From DATMMS01 sp036824145 (GTDB taxonomy: Bacteria > Chloroflexota > Dormibacteria > DASZGP01): DNA of 40,773 bases. Below, in pieces: positions 26,369 through 34,744 of this stretch. The notes beneath the pieces are model-generated. The model made no database searches. It saw only the letters and a program-made list of their open reading frames with translations, and was not told where the DNA came from. The stretch's first letter is position 1, and each line of letters starts with the position of its first letter. Where the stretch lies: positions 1-40,773 of the forward strand of contig DAITAT010000009.1 of NCBI GenBank assembly GCA_036824145.1, read 5' to 3'. Position numbers and translations under genes: made by a program.

Positions 26369-27531
26369 ACACCGTCCCGCAGCTGCTGGCCGATGCCCGG
26401 GTGATCCGCTGGAGCGGCAAGGGCATCAAGGTCCACGAGGTCGCCGCGCGCCTGCTCGACCTGCGCCAGTCGGCCGCCGACGAGGAGGGCTACCCGCTGA
26501 CTCGCGCCAGCGTCATGAACCTGATCGTCTTCGCCACCGACCCTGGCCAGATCGAGGTCGCGGTGTCCACCGTTGACGAGCTGGCGCTGCGCCACCCCTC
26601 GCGGGCGATCGTGGTGGCGGCTCGTCCCGGGAAGGTCTTCACCCTCAACGCGGAGGTTGCCATCCACAGTCACCCGCTGGCGTCGCATGGCCTGGTCTAC
26701 GAACGGGCGGTCCTGCACCCCACCGGTGCCGACCCCGAAGGACTCGACACCCTGGTCATCCCGCTGCTGATCCCTCACCTGCAGTCGTTCCTCTGGTGGC
26801 TGGGCAGACCGGACCCCCAGGACGCCGCGCTTCGCAGTCTGGCGTCGGTCTGCGACCGCCTGATCCTGGACTCCAGCGCCGGGTCCGCGGCGCACCTCAA
26901 GGACATCTCGGAGCAGCTCGCCCCGACGACGTCCTCGTCGGGGGTCGCCGGCTTCGGCCGCCTGGTCATCGGTGACATGACTTGGACCCGCCTCGATCCA
27001 TTCCGCGAAGCCCTGGCGCGAATCTTCGACGAGGGCGGGCGGGCGGCCTTCCTGGAGGGCCTGCTCCGGGTCCAGATCACCGGGCGCCGCGGTATCACGC
27101 ACGGGGTGTCGCCGGGGGAGGTGCTGCTGGCGGGATGGCTGGCGTCGCGCCTGGGCGGCACCACGCCGGCCGCGACCCCGGCCGGAGTCATGATGCGATT
27201 GGAGGGCGCCGGCCGGCGGGCGGTCTTCAACTTCAAGGGCCTCCCCGGCTATCGCGGGGGCGTGAAAGGAGATGCCGCGCCAATCGATTCGATTCGGGTG
27301 ATCGCCGATCTGGGGCGGCGCAAGCTCAACGTCAAGCTGCGCTGGCAGGGCGACGAGGGTCGACTGTCGATCAGCGAAACCGGCAAGCCCGTGGTGCGCC
27401 GCAGCGTGGCCCTGGCCCAGCCCGGTAAGACCGAGGTCCTCAGCCGTGAGCTGGCGAGGCTGGGCCGCGACCGGGTATTCGAGGATGCGATGGCGTCGGC
27501 GGCCCGGATCCAAACGGCGCTGACGAGCTGA
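26353..27531 (+). CDS. opcA: OpcA, glucose-6-phosphate dehydrogenase assembly/activator protein
   Basis: About 392 aa. OpcA binds and activates Zwf in cyanobacteria and actinobacteria. Family features are ASVMNLIVFATDP near the N-terminus, HPSRAIVV, the LVIPLLIPHLQSFLWW stretch, and FGRLVIGDMTWTRLDPFREALA. The start is assigned to TTG 26353, which overlaps the zwf end by 16 bases; an upstream in-frame start (26305) would lie wholly within zwf. Position between zwf and pgl supports the call. Confidence 0.9.
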
Positions 27532-27546
27532 GGGAAGGCGCGGAGG

Positions 27547-28254
27547 ATGCTGGTGAGGCTGAAAACCCCGGAGGCGGTGGCGCGCGCCGCGGCCGCGGCG
27601 ATTGTGGAGGCGGCCTTCAAGGCCATCCACGAGCACGGCGAATTCCGCCTCGTCCTGGCCGGCGGACGCACGCCGCGGGCCACCTACGAGCTGCTGGCCA
27701 CCGAGCTGCGTGAGGAGATCGACTGGCGGCGCGTCATCTTCTACTTCAGCGACGAGCGCTGCGTCGGCCCCGACGACCCCGCCAGCAACTATCGGAGCGC
27801 AAAAGAAGCGCTCTTCGATCCGCTGAAACTGCCGAGCGGCTCGGTCCGCAGGATGGCCGGCGAGCTGGCCCCGGACGCCGCCGCCGCTGATTACGACGCC
27901 GAGATCAGGGCCGTGATCGTCGACCGGCAGCCGGCCTTCGACCTGACGCTGCTGGGCATCGGCGTTGAGGGGCACACGGCCTCGCTGTTCCCGGGCTCGG
28001 CTGCGCTCGAGGAGACGACCCGCACCGTGGCCAACGTGACGGTGCCGGCGGACCCGCCCGAGCGCCTGACGATGACCCCGGTGGCGCTTGCCGCCAGCCG
28101 TCAGATCCTCTTCCTGGTCACTGGCAAGGAGAAGGCCCAGGCGCTGGCGAAGATCTTTGGCGGAAGTGACGACTTGCCCGCCGCGAGGGTGGCTCAGCTG
28201 GGCCCATCGCGGTTCCTGGTCGACGCCCCGGCGGCCTCCCAGCTGCCGGAGTGA
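27547..28254 (+). CDS. pgl: 6-phosphogluconolactonase
   Basis: 235 aa, normal for the DevB/NagB-like class. It hydrolyses 6-phosphogluconolactone. Landmarks are LAGGRTPRATYELL, FYFSDERCVGPDDPASNYRS and LLGIGVEGHTASLFPGS. The ATG at 27547 directly follows GGAGG. It is the last gene of the pentose phosphate operon. A 6-bp hairpin (28264-28280) follows within 10 bases and could end transcription. Confidence 0.94.
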   Translation: MLVRLKTPEAVARAAAAAIVEAAFKAIHEHGEFRLVLAGGRTPRATYELLATELREEIDWRRVIFYFSDERCVGPDDPASNYRSAKEALFDPLKLPSGSVRRMAGELAPDAAAADYDAEIRAVIVDRQPAFDLTLLGIGVEGHTASLFPGSAALEETTRTVANVTVPADPPERLTMTPVALAASRQILFLVTGKEKAQALAKIFGGSDDLPAARVAQLGPSRFLVDAPAASQLPE

Positions 28255-28263
28255 GCGGGACGT

Positions 28264-28280
28264 CCGCTAGCGCTTAGCGG
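28264..28280. terminator. Candidate bidirectional terminator hairpin
   Basis: CCGCTA-GCGCT-TAGCGG makes a 6-bp stem with a 5-base loop between the convergent pgl and the unknown 117-aa gene. It overlaps the stop codon of the latter. On the plus side GAGTTCTTTC follows, only a weak T-tract. Confidence 0.35.
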
Positions 28281-28620
28281 GAGTTCTTTCGAGCTCGGTA
28301 AACGGCGCCAGCCAGTTCTTCTGCGCCGGTCCGTGCTTCTCCAGCCATTGGTTGGCGTCACCGATGATCAGCTCCAGGATTTCATCGCGTGCCTTGCCGG
28401 TGGTCTCCACCTCAGCCTCGCGCTCGTTGAGGAAGTTGCGGCCGGTTACGCGCACCATCCGGAGCAGGTGCTGGAGTCGCTCGGGCATCTGCCGTTCCCC
28501 GATAGGGGGCGACTCCTCGACGAATCGGGTGTACTGGGCCAGGAGGTCAGTGAGCAGACCGGAGTGGCGGTTCTGGAACTCCGCGCGAAGCAAATCGACT
28601 GGCGGCGTGCGCTGCGGCAT
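28267..28620 (-). CDS. Unrecognised small helical protein
   Basis: 117 aa from the ATG at 28620, chosen because GGAGAGGTG lies just upstream and a -10 candidate sits at 28664-28659. An upstream GTG at 28668 would overlap that promoter. The sequence is highly charged and predicted helical: residues around PVDLLRAEFQNRHSGLLTDLLAQY and the central ERLQHLLRMVRVTGRNFLNERE look amphipathic. There is no signal peptide, TM or cysteine. I know no family. It is probably cytosolic and monocistronic. Confidence 0.6.
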   Translation of the reverse strand: MPQRTPPVDLLRAEFQNRHSGLLTDLLAQYTRFVEESPPIGERQMPERLQHLLRMVRVTGRNFLNEREAEVETTGKARDEILELIIGDANQWLEKHGPAQKNWLAPFTELERTPAKR

Positions 28621-28658
28621 GGCTGTTTTCACCTCTCCGAAGAGTCTGAAGCTGCCGG

Positions 28659-28664
28659 AGTTTA
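28659..28664 (-). promoter_or_regulatory. Extended -10 for the 117-aa gene
   Basis: TAAACT on the minus strand, preceded by TGA in the extended -10 position. It would start an mRNA near 28652, leaving about 32 bases of leader that include the GGAGAGG ribosome site. Confidence 0.4.
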
Positions 28665-28683
28665 TCACGGTGTTCAGGCGTCC

Positions 28684-29490
28684 TCAAGCGGCGGCTTTTG
28701 CCCCCACCAGGTGCGGTAGCAGGCTGCCCACGAGGAAGCCGAAAACGGCCGCCAGGATGCCTATGCCCATGATCTCCAGGCCACCCTTGAGCATCGAGCT
28801 GTGGGCCACCCGGGCCTTGCCTGCCCCCAGTGCGAAGAGGGTCAGCGCCGTCACCACCACTGATGTCAGCAGGGCCGGGCTGAGGTCGAAGCCAGCCACC
28901 CTGGCCCCACCGGTGACGCTGGCCAGGAACCATGGGGCGATCGGCACGATGGCACCGATCAGGAACGCGAGCGCCATCACCGCACCTTCCCTGATGGGCG
29001 CGTTTGACTCCAGGCCCAGCCGCAGCTCTTTCTGGGTCATGGCGTTGAGCATCGCGGTCGGCCGCTGCGCGATCTTGCCGGCCACCACCCGGGCGTCCTC
29101 CTCGGGCAGGCCTTCTTCCTGGAAGAGCTGGACCAGCTCTTCCAGCTCGCGCTCGGGGTTGCTCACCAGCTCGCGGCTCTCGCGCTCGACCTCGGCGGAG
29201 GCCACCTCCAGCTGCGACTTGCTGCTGATGTAGGCGCCGGCGCCCATCGCGATCAGGCCGGCCACCGACCCCGCGACACCTGCCACCAGAACGGTGTAAC
29301 GGTCGGAGGTTGCCCCGCCGACACCGGTGACAAGTCCAAGGGTGGTGAGCAGGCCGTCCTGGGTGCCGAAGATCACCTCGCGGACGCGGCTTCGGCGCGC
29401 CACCCGGTTGCGGGTGACGTCGATGTGCTCGGCTGCCTCCTCCCTCGTGCTCCCGGCGGTCACCTCGGCGGCCGGGTCGACCTGGCTCAT
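28684..29490 (-). CDS. VIT1/CCC1-family iron/manganese transporter
   Basis: 268 aa. The first hydrophobic region, VREVIFGTQDGLLTTLGLVTGVGGA, is the VIT1/CCC1 signature, followed by a second TM (VLVAGVAGSVAGLIAMGAGAYISSKS). A cytosolic metal-binding helical region then carries ERELEELVQLFQEEGLPEEDA, and three more TMs follow. The family moves Fe2+ or Mn2+ out of the cytosol. The N-terminal 35 residues or so are hydrophilic. The ATG at 29490 is 4 bases after the DUF3105 stop, so the two are probably co-transcribed. Confidence 0.88.
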   Translation of the reverse strand: MSQVDPAAEVTAGSTREEAAEHIDVTRNRVARRSRVREVIFGTQDGLLTTLGLVTGVGGATSDRYTVLVAGVAGSVAGLIAMGAGAYISSKSQLEVASAEVERESRELVSNPERELEELVQLFQEEGLPEEDARVVAGKIAQRPTAMLNAMTQKELRLGLESNAPIREGAVMALAFLIGAIVPIAPWFLASVTGGARVAGFDLSPALLTSVVVTALTLFALGAGKARVAHSSMLKGGLEIMGIGILAAVFGFLVGSLLPHLVGAKAAA

Positions 29491-29494
29491 GTCC

Positions 29495-30130
29495 CTACGG
29501 TAGGTCCTCGCGGCCGTGGTCGATGTACTGCTTATAGAAAGCGGAGATCAGACCCTGGTCCATCAGGTCCATGTCCTGCTCCTTGTCCCAGGCCAGCACC
29601 GCGATCTTCGGTGTCATGGTTTGGTATGGCGTGGCCACGAACTTGACCTCGCCATACTTGGCGTCCTTGGGCAGGGTTGCCATGATGGTCTTGGCCTGCG
29701 AGTTGAGGTCGGCGCACTCGGCGCCGCTGCAGCGGTAAACCACCACGATGTAGCCGTGCTCGAGGCTGTGGACCCAGTTTCCCGCCGGCTGAGCGGTGGG
29801 GTAGGTTCCCGGCGGCACTGGCGTCGCGTAATGGTTGCCCGAAGACGGCGGTTGGTGCTTGTTGCCCAGCGGCGCGCCCGCGGGGATGTGCTGGTGGCCC
29901 TCGTCGGTGATCGACAGGGCAGCCGTGTGCGCGGCGGGTTGGGTCGGTCCCGCCAGGAACGAAGGCGGATTGACGAGGATGTACAGCAGACCGCCGCCGC
30001 CGATGATCAGGACCGCGAACACCACGATCACGATGTTGCGATTGCGCGCCTCGATCTCCGCCTTACGGCGGAGGATGGCGGCGCGCTCGTCGAGGCGCAC
30101 CTGTTTGGCGAGGGTCTTCCCGGAAGCCAC
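29495..30130 (-). CDS. DUF3105 membrane-anchored protein
   Basis: 211 aa. A cytosolic basic N-terminus of about 30 residues precedes a single TM (IVIVVFAVLIIGGGGLLYIL), then an exported DUF3105 domain with the histidine-rich landmarks EGHQHIP, PPSSGNHY and VHSLEHGYIVVVYRC. The cysteine pair CSGAEC lies in the middle. The function is unknown; the conserved His residues suggest metal or cofactor binding, which is inference. The start is GTG at 30130, 6 bases after a TACGAT -10 candidate, suggesting a leaderless mRNA. Pairing with the metal transporter downstream is suggestive. Confidence 0.85.
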   Translation of the reverse strand: MASGKTLAKQVRLDERAAILRRKAEIEARNRNIVIVVFAVLIIGGGGLLYILVNPPSFLAGPTQPAAHTAALSITDEGHQHIPAGAPLGNKHQPPSSGNHYATPVPPGTYPTAQPAGNWVHSLEHGYIVVVYRCSGAECADLNSQAKTIMATLPKDAKYGEVKFVATPYQTMTPKIAVLAWDKEQDMDLMDQGLISAFYKQYIDHGREDLP

Positions 30131-30136
30131 GGCGCA

Positions 30137-30142
30137 ATCGTA
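30137..30142 (-). promoter_or_regulatory. -10 candidate giving a leaderless DUF3105 mRNA
   Basis: TACGAT (TAnnnT) on the minus strand, then 6 bases, then the GTG at 30130. Confidence 0.4.
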
Positions 30143-30202
30143 TCGCGGGCTTCTTAGGCGACCGTGAGATTGGCATGAGCACTCCGGCGGCTGAGGGCGG
30201 CG

Positions 30203-30208
30203 TACTAT
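30203..30208 (+). promoter_or_regulatory. -10 candidate for the aldehyde dehydrogenase operon
   Basis: TACTAT would start transcription near 30215, with about 55 bases of leader before the GTG at 30271. The rest of the 140-base DUF3105/ALDH spacer shows no clear repeat or operator. Confidence 0.4.
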
Positions 30209-30270
30209 GAACAGATCTACGCGCTTAGCGGTGGCCCTCTGGGCGCGTCGCGGCGTGGCGAATTTGCGAG

Positions 30271-31812
30271 GTGGACAACCCTTTGGCGACGGCAGTCTCC
30301 GAGTCGGTCAAGACCTACCAGCTGTACATCAACGGGGAGTGGCGCGACGCCAGCGGGGGAGAGACGTTCCCCAGCATCAACCCCTCAAACGGCAAGGTGA
30401 TCGCGAACGTCGCCAAGGCCAGCCGGGAAGACACACAGGCGGCCATCGCCGCCGCCAGGCAGAGCTTTGAGCGGGGCGAGTGGGCGACCAAGAGCTTCCG
30501 CGCGCGCAGCGAGATCATGCTGCAGGCTTACAAGCACATCCGGGAGGTCGCGCTCGAGCGCGACTGGGCTTCGATAGAGTCCCAGGACGCCGGCGTCACC
30601 ATCCGCCTCGCCAACCTCTCGCACGTGCCCGTCGCCCTTGAGCACTTTCGCTCCCTGGCGGTGCAGGGCGGCGAGATCAAGGAGTACGAGCCGCTGCCCT
30701 GGGTGGACATGCCCGCGGTGGCCTGGAACTTCGTCAACCGCGAGCCCCAGGGCGTCTGCGGCCAGATCATTCCCTGGAACTTCCCCCTGATGATGGCCTG
30801 CTGGAAGCTGGCGCCGGCGCTGGTGACCGGCAACTCGGTGATTCTCAAGCCCGCCTCCAACACCTGCCTCACCGCGCTCGAGCTGTTCAAGGCGCTCGAC
30901 GAGACCGGTCTGTTCCCCAAGGGTGTGCTCAATATCGTCACCGGCCCTGGTGGTGCGGTCGGCGAGGAGATCGCCCAGCATCCCGACGTCGACAAGGTGG
31001 CGTTCACCGGCAGCACCGAGGTTGGGCGCCGGATCATGCAGCTGGCCAGCGGCACCGTCAAGAAGGTGACCCTGGAGCTGGGCGGCAAGTCCGCCAACAT
31101 CATCCTGCCCGACGCCGACCTCGACCTCGCCATCGACGGCTCGCTCTTCGCGACCTTCCTGCACCAGGGCCAGGTCTGCGAGTCGGGCACCCGCCTGCTC
31201 GTGCCCGAGAGCCTCCACGACGAGATCATGGAGCGACTGGTCGCCCGCACCAAGGAGATCGTCGTTGGTCCGGCCGACGACCTCGAGAGCGGCATGGGCC
31301 CGCTGATCTCGGAGGCACAGCTGATGACAGTCAAGAAGTACGTCGAGATCGGCAAGGAGCAGGGCGCCGAACTGGTCACCGGCGGCAAGCAGCCCGACGG
31401 ACTGGAGAACGGCTACTTCTTCGAGCCCACCATCTTCGACGGCGTCACCAACGACATGCGCATCGCCCAGGAAGAGATCTTCGGGCCGGTGCTCGCCGTG
31501 ATCACCTATAAGAACGCCGGTGAGGCGATCGACATCGCCAACGATTCGCAGTACGGCCTGGCCGGGGGGATCTGGTCACAGGACATCCCCGAGGCCATCC
31601 AGATGGCCAAGCGGATCCGCACCGGCACGGTCTGGATCAACGACTACCACCTCCTCAACGACGTCTCGCCCTTCGGCGGCTACAAGCAGTCGGGCGTGGG
31701 CAAGGAGCTGGGCATGCACGGCCTGCTCGAATACACAATCGCCAAGCACATCCACGTGGCCCAGACCAACAAGCGGGCTGACCGCTTCATCTGGGACACG
31801 GTTCTGCCTTAG
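30271..31812 (+). CDS. NAD(P)-dependent aldehyde dehydrogenase
   Basis: 513 aa, normal for the family. It oxidises an aldehyde to the acid. The oxyanion region is IIPWNFPLMMACWKLAPAL, the coenzyme loop FTGSTEVGR, the general base Glu is in LELGGKSANII, and the catalytic Cys is in HQGQVCESGTRLLV. The C-terminal segment WINDYHLLNDVSPFGGYKQSGVGKELG is typical. The DUF779 gene directly downstream suggests the acetaldehyde / ExaC-AldB subgroup, because that pairing recurs in many genomes. The start is GTG at 30271; homology starts a few residues later. Confidence 0.93.
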   Translation: MDNPLATAVSESVKTYQLYINGEWRDASGGETFPSINPSNGKVIANVAKASREDTQAAIAAARQSFERGEWATKSFRARSEIMLQAYKHIREVALERDWASIESQDAGVTIRLANLSHVPVALEHFRSLAVQGGEIKEYEPLPWVDMPAVAWNFVNREPQGVCGQIIPWNFPLMMACWKLAPALVTGNSVILKPASNTCLTALELFKALDETGLFPKGVLNIVTGPGGAVGEEIAQHPDVDKVAFTGSTEVGRRIMQLASGTVKKVTLELGGKSANIILPDADLDLAIDGSLFATFLHQGQVCESGTRLLVPESLHDEIMERLVARTKEIVVGPADDLESGMGPLISEAQLMTVKKYVEIGKEQGAELVTGGKQPDGLENGYFFEPTIFDGVTNDMRIAQEEIFGPVLAVITYKNAGEAIDIANDSQYGLAGGIWSQDIPEAIQMAKRIRTGTVWINDYHLLNDVSPFGGYKQSGVGKELGMHGLLEYTIAKHIHVAQTNKRADRFIWDTVLP

Positions 31813-31851
31813 GCCTCGACGGTCAAGGCACGACCTTAGTGGCGGGGACGA

Positions 31852-32160
31852 ATGGCAGATAGCGTTCAGTTGACCGACCGGGCGCGAGCTCTATTCGACC
31901 AGGTCAGGGCAGCCCGGGGGCCGCTGACGATGGTGCTCGGGTCGGGGTGTTGTGACGGGGGCTCGCCGTTCCTCTTCGAGAATTACCCGCCCCCGGCCAA
32001 CCACCGGCAGGTGGCTGAGGTTGAGGGGATCCCGGTGTGGGTCGACAATGGGCTGTGGGAGGGCGTCGAGCTGGACCTCACCATCGACGCCGTCAAGGAC
32101 CCCGCCTCGGACAGCTTCTCGGCCGAGTCAGAGCTGGGGTACCGCCTGGTCCTGGTCTAG
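31852..32160 (+). CDS. DUF779 protein
   Basis: 102 aa, family length. Landmarks are MVLGSGCCDGGSPFLFE, with its vicinal Cys-Cys, and a C-terminal SAESELGYRLVLV. The function is unknown, but DUF779 genes sit next to acetaldehyde-type dehydrogenases in many bacteria, as here (39 bases downstream). The CysCys and Asp residues could bind a metal; that is a guess. The ATG at 31852 has a GGGGA ribosome site. Confidence 0.88.
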   Translation: MADSVQLTDRARALFDQVRAARGPLTMVLGSGCCDGGSPFLFENYPPPANHRQVAEVEGIPVWVDNGLWEGVELDLTIDAVKDPASDSFSAESELGYRLVLV

Positions 32161-32166
32161 AACCCG

Positions 32167-32182
32167 ACCCCCCGCGCGGGGT
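32167..32182. terminator. GC-rich hairpin between convergent genes
   Basis: The core CCCCGCGCGGGG is self-complementary and flanked by A and T, between the converging DUF779 and zinc-ribbon stops. No T-tract follows, so terminator action is uncertain. Confidence 0.3.
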
Positions 32183-32184
32183 GG

Positions 32185-32451
32185 CTAGTGGCCGAAGACC
32201 AGGCTGATGAGGGCGCCGACCAGGACGAAGACCCCGAGCACGATCCCCAGTGACACCGCGCCGGGCCAGTGCGGGCCGCGGCGATGGTGGGCGGTCCACT
32301 CCAGCTCCAGCTCGCGGGCCTCGGGGCTGCTCACCGTGGGCGGGGTCGCGTTGCTCTGACCGGGGGCGTTGGCGGCGCCGCACCGCGGGCAGACGATCTC
32401 GGTCTCGGGGTGCTCGAAGCTGCACTTCCAGCAGTACATCAGCCGGGCCAT
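32185..32451 (-). CDS. Zinc-ribbon protein with C-terminal TM
   Basis: 88 aa. The N-terminal zinc ribbon has Cys7-x2-Cys10 and Cys21-x2-Cys24, followed by a Pro/Ser/Glu linker and a C-terminal hydrophobic segment (AVSLGIVLGVFVLVGALISLVF). It is probably a tail-anchored membrane protein facing the cytosol. The exact role is unknown. The ATG at 32451 overlaps the CATG at the divergent polyprenyl synthase gene, and its -10 candidate AATAAT (32462-32457) lies 5 bases upstream, so a leaderless mRNA is expected. Confidence 0.8.
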   Translation of the reverse strand: MARLMYCWKCSFEHPETEIVCPRCGAANAPGQSNATPPTVSSPEARELELEWTAHHRRGPHWPGAVSLGIVLGVFVLVGALISLVFGH

Positions 32452-32455
32452 GCCT

Positions 32456-32462
32456 GATTATT
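32456..32462. promoter_or_regulatory. Shared bidirectional -10 patch between zinc-ribbon gene and hepT
   Basis: The patch GATTATT gives GATTAT on the plus strand (32456-32461), 6 bases before the GTG at 32468. On the minus strand it gives AATAAT (32462-32457), 5 bases before the ATG at 32451. Both transcripts would start at or beside the start codon. Confidence 0.45.
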
Positions 32463-32467
32463 GCCGG

Positions 32468-33418
32468 GTGACAGCCGCCGACGCCGGTTTCGACCTCGCC
32501 GATTTCGAGCGACGGCTGCTCGAGTCCGCGGTCGCCGAGAGCCCACCATCCCTGCATCAAGCGATGCAGCACCTGCTGGTGTCCGGCGGCAAGCGCATCC
32601 GCCCGATGCTGGTACGGCGCTTCGGCAGGCTGTGTCATGGGCCGGCTGAGACGTTGCTGAACCTTTCGCTGGCGATCGAGATGCTGCACGCCGCCACCCT
32701 GGTGCACGACGACGTCATCGACCAGGCCGAGACCCGCCGTGGCAAGACAGCGCTTCACCGCGAGCACGGTACCGAGGTCGCGTTGTTGGTCGGCGACCTG
32801 TACGTGGCGCGCTGCGGCGTGCACCTGGCGCGGGCGGCAGTACCTCGCGCGGCGGCCGAGATGTGGGGGGCGTTGGACACCATCGTTCGAGGCGAGATCG
32901 ACCAGCGCGGCCATCGCTTCGACCTGGCCCAGAGCGCCGATGACTACCTCGCCATGATCCAGCGCAAGACGGCCAGCCTGCTCGAGGCCGGGTGTGCGGC
33001 GGCGGTCGCCGCCAGCGGGGGAGAGGAGGAGCAGATCGAGGCGGCCCGGAGCTACGGGAGGCACCTGGGCACGGCCTTCCAGCTTGTTGACGACGTCCTC
33101 GACTACACCGGCAGCCCGGATGAGTTGGGCAAGCCGGTGGGCAACGACATCCGGGAGGGCACCGTCACCTTGCCCCTGATCCTGGCGCTGCAGCTGTCGC
33201 CGGCGCCGCTGCCGGCGATCGTCGACTCGGCTCGGGAGCACGACGACTACGGCGCGGTGGTCCTGGCGGTGCGGCGCAGCGGTGCCATCGAGAAGTGCCT
33301 TGAGATCGCCGATGAGCACTCCAGGCAGGCGGTTTCGGCGCTGGAGAACTTCCCGGAGGGTCCCGATCGCAAGGCCCTCGCCGAGCTTGCCCAGGCCCTC
33401 CCGAAGCGGCCCGGATAA
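32468..33418 (+). CDS. Polyprenyl diphosphate synthase (heptaprenyl/octaprenyl type)
   Basis: 316 aa from the GTG at 32468. It elongates allylic diphosphates with isopentenyl diphosphate, probably making the menaquinone side chain. Conserved regions are VSGGKRIRPML, the first Asp-rich motif LVHDDVIDQAETRRGK, and the second, FQLVDDVLDYTGSPDELGKPVGNDIREG. The ATG at 32450 and more distant starts are also open; I chose the GTG because the only AT-rich -10 patch lies 6 bases before it. The chain length cannot be told from sequence. It lies 55 bases before hemA, a common neighbour of quinone genes. Confidence 0.9.
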   Translation: MTAADAGFDLADFERRLLESAVAESPPSLHQAMQHLLVSGGKRIRPMLVRRFGRLCHGPAETLLNLSLAIEMLHAATLVHDDVIDQAETRRGKTALHREHGTEVALLVGDLYVARCGVHLARAAVPRAAAEMWGALDTIVRGEIDQRGHRFDLAQSADDYLAMIQRKTASLLEAGCAAAVAASGGEEEQIEAARSYGRHLGTAFQLVDDVLDYTGSPDELGKPVGNDIREGTVTLPLILALQLSPAPLPAIVDSAREHDDYGAVVLAVRRSGAIEKCLEIADEHSRQAVSALENFPEGPDRKALAELAQALPKRPG

Positions 33419-33431
33419 CGCCAGCCCGAGC

Positions 33432-33449
33432 GGCGCCGCACTCGGCGCC
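33432..33449 (+). repeat. Perfect inverted repeat upstream of hemA
   Basis: GGCGCCG-CACT-CGGCGCC: a 7-bp stem with a 4-base loop between hepT and hemA, ending 3 bases before the hemA -10 candidate. It has no T-tract. It could be a hepT terminator or an operator for the hem operon. Confidence 0.4.
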
Positions 33450-33452
33450 TGA

Positions 33453-33458
33453 TAACTT
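33453..33458 (+). promoter_or_regulatory. -10 candidate of the hem operon
   Basis: TAACTT would start an mRNA near 33465, leaving about 8 bases before the hemA ATG at 33473 and no room for a Shine-Dalgarno. The -35 region falls within the inverted repeat at 33432-33449. Confidence 0.35.
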
Positions 33459-33472
33459 AGGACTTCGGCGTC

Positions 33473-34744
33473 ATGCATCTACTGGTGGAGGGCCTCAACT
33501 ACCGCGGCGCCCCGCTTTCGGTTCGGGAGCGTGTCTTCCTGTCCGGGGAAGCCCTGCGGGGGTGGTTGGAACGCCTCGGCGCCAAGCCGGCGCTGGCGGG
33601 CGGCGCGATTCTGTCGACCTGCAACCGCACCGAGTTCTACCTGACCGCCGAGGACCCCCAGCGTGCCCAGGCCGAGATGGAGATCCTGACGCGCGACTTC
33701 GAAGCCCCCGGCGAGTGGCAGCGGCACCGCTACCGGCTCCAGGGGCCGGAAGCGCTCGAGCACCTGTTCAAGGTGCCGTCCGGGCTCGACAGCGCGATCA
33801 TCGGGGAGGCCCAGATCCTGGGGCAGTTCAAAGCCGCCCTCGAGGTCGCCCGGGCTGCCGGCACCGTCGATTCCGACCTGGACTTCGTGATGCGCCGAGC
33901 CATCACGGTGGCCAAACGCGTGCGCAGTGAAACCGGGGTGGGGCGGAACCCGGTCGGCTTCGGCCACGCCGCGGTTGCCCAGGCGCGGGCCGTGTTCGGC
34001 AACCTTGGCGGTCGCTCGGCCCTGCTGGTCGGCGCGGGAAAGATGGCGTCGAGCACGGCGCGGTTGCTGGCGGCGGACGGCATCGAACGCATCCACTTCA
34101 GCACCCGCTCGCCGGCCAAGGCCATGGAACTCGCCGCCGAGATGCCGGGCGGCGTGGTCGCCCTGACGGTGCCGTTCTCCCATCTCGACCAGATCGCGGC
34201 CGAGGTCGACATGATCATCTGCTCCACCAGCGCGCCCGACTACATCTTTACGCGCGAGATGGTCGAGGGTTATATGCGCCGCCGCAAACGCCGCCCTCTC
34301 TTCCTACTCGACCTGGCGGTGCCGCGCGACATCGACCCGGAGGCAGCCGCGATCGAGGACGCTTACCTCTACAACGTCGATGAGCTGGCCGCAATCGTCG
34401 AGCAGGGGATTCGCAGGCGGATCAGCGAGCTGCCGGCCGCCGAGGCCATCATCCGCGAGGAAATCGACCGCACCGGTTCGGACCTGGTGCGAGCGCGGGC
34501 CAAGCCCGTGATCGCTTCCTTGTCGCAGCGGGCCGAGGAATTGCGCGCGCTCCAACTGCAGCAGAGCCTGCCCGCCGGCCTCGACCTCGCCCAGCGCGAG
34601 CAGCTCGAGCAGCTGACGCGCTCGCTGACGGCCAAGCTGCTGCATGGACCGATCCGCTATCTGCGCGAGCACGCCGACGACGAAACCACCGCGCGAATGG
34701 TACGAGAGATGTTCGATCTCGGTCGCCAGGGTGAAGAGTCGTGA
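33473..34744 (+). CDS. hemA: Glutamyl-tRNA reductase
   Basis: 423 aa. It reduces glutamyl-tRNA to glutamate-1-semialdehyde, the first committed step of C5-pathway tetrapyrrole synthesis. The catalytic Cys is in STCNRTEFY. GEAQILGQFKAAL, the NADPH motif LLVGAGKMASSTARLL, ICSTSAPDYIF, FLLDLAVPRDIDPEAA and the C-terminal dimerisation domain are all present. The ATG at 33473 begins the family N-terminus (MHLLVEGLNYRGAPLSVRE). The stop overlaps the next GTG as GTGA. Confidence 0.96.
   Translation: MHLLVEGLNYRGAPLSVRERVFLSGEALRGWLERLGAKPALAGGAILSTCNRTEFYLTAEDPQRAQAEMEILTRDFEAPGEWQRHRYRLQGPEALEHLFKVPSGLDSAIIGEAQILGQFKAALEVARAAGTVDSDLDFVMRRAITVAKRVRSETGVGRNPVGFGHAAVAQARAVFGNLGGRSALLVGAGKMASSTARLLAADGIERIHFSTRSPAKAMELAAEMPGGVVALTVPFSHLDQIAAEVDMIICSTSAPDYIFTREMVEGYMRRRKRRPLFLLDLAVPRDIDPEAAAIEDAYLYNVDELAAIVEQGIRRRISELPAAEAIIREEIDRTGSDLVRARAKPVIASLSQRAEELRALQLQQSLPAGLDLAQREQLEQLTRSLTAKLLHGPIRYLREHADDETTARMVREMFDLGRQGEES

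Noticed and set aside
30207..30470. Short ORF upstream of the aldehyde dehydrogenase
   Set aside because: Runs into the dehydrogenase in another frame, has no ribosome site and starts right at the -10.
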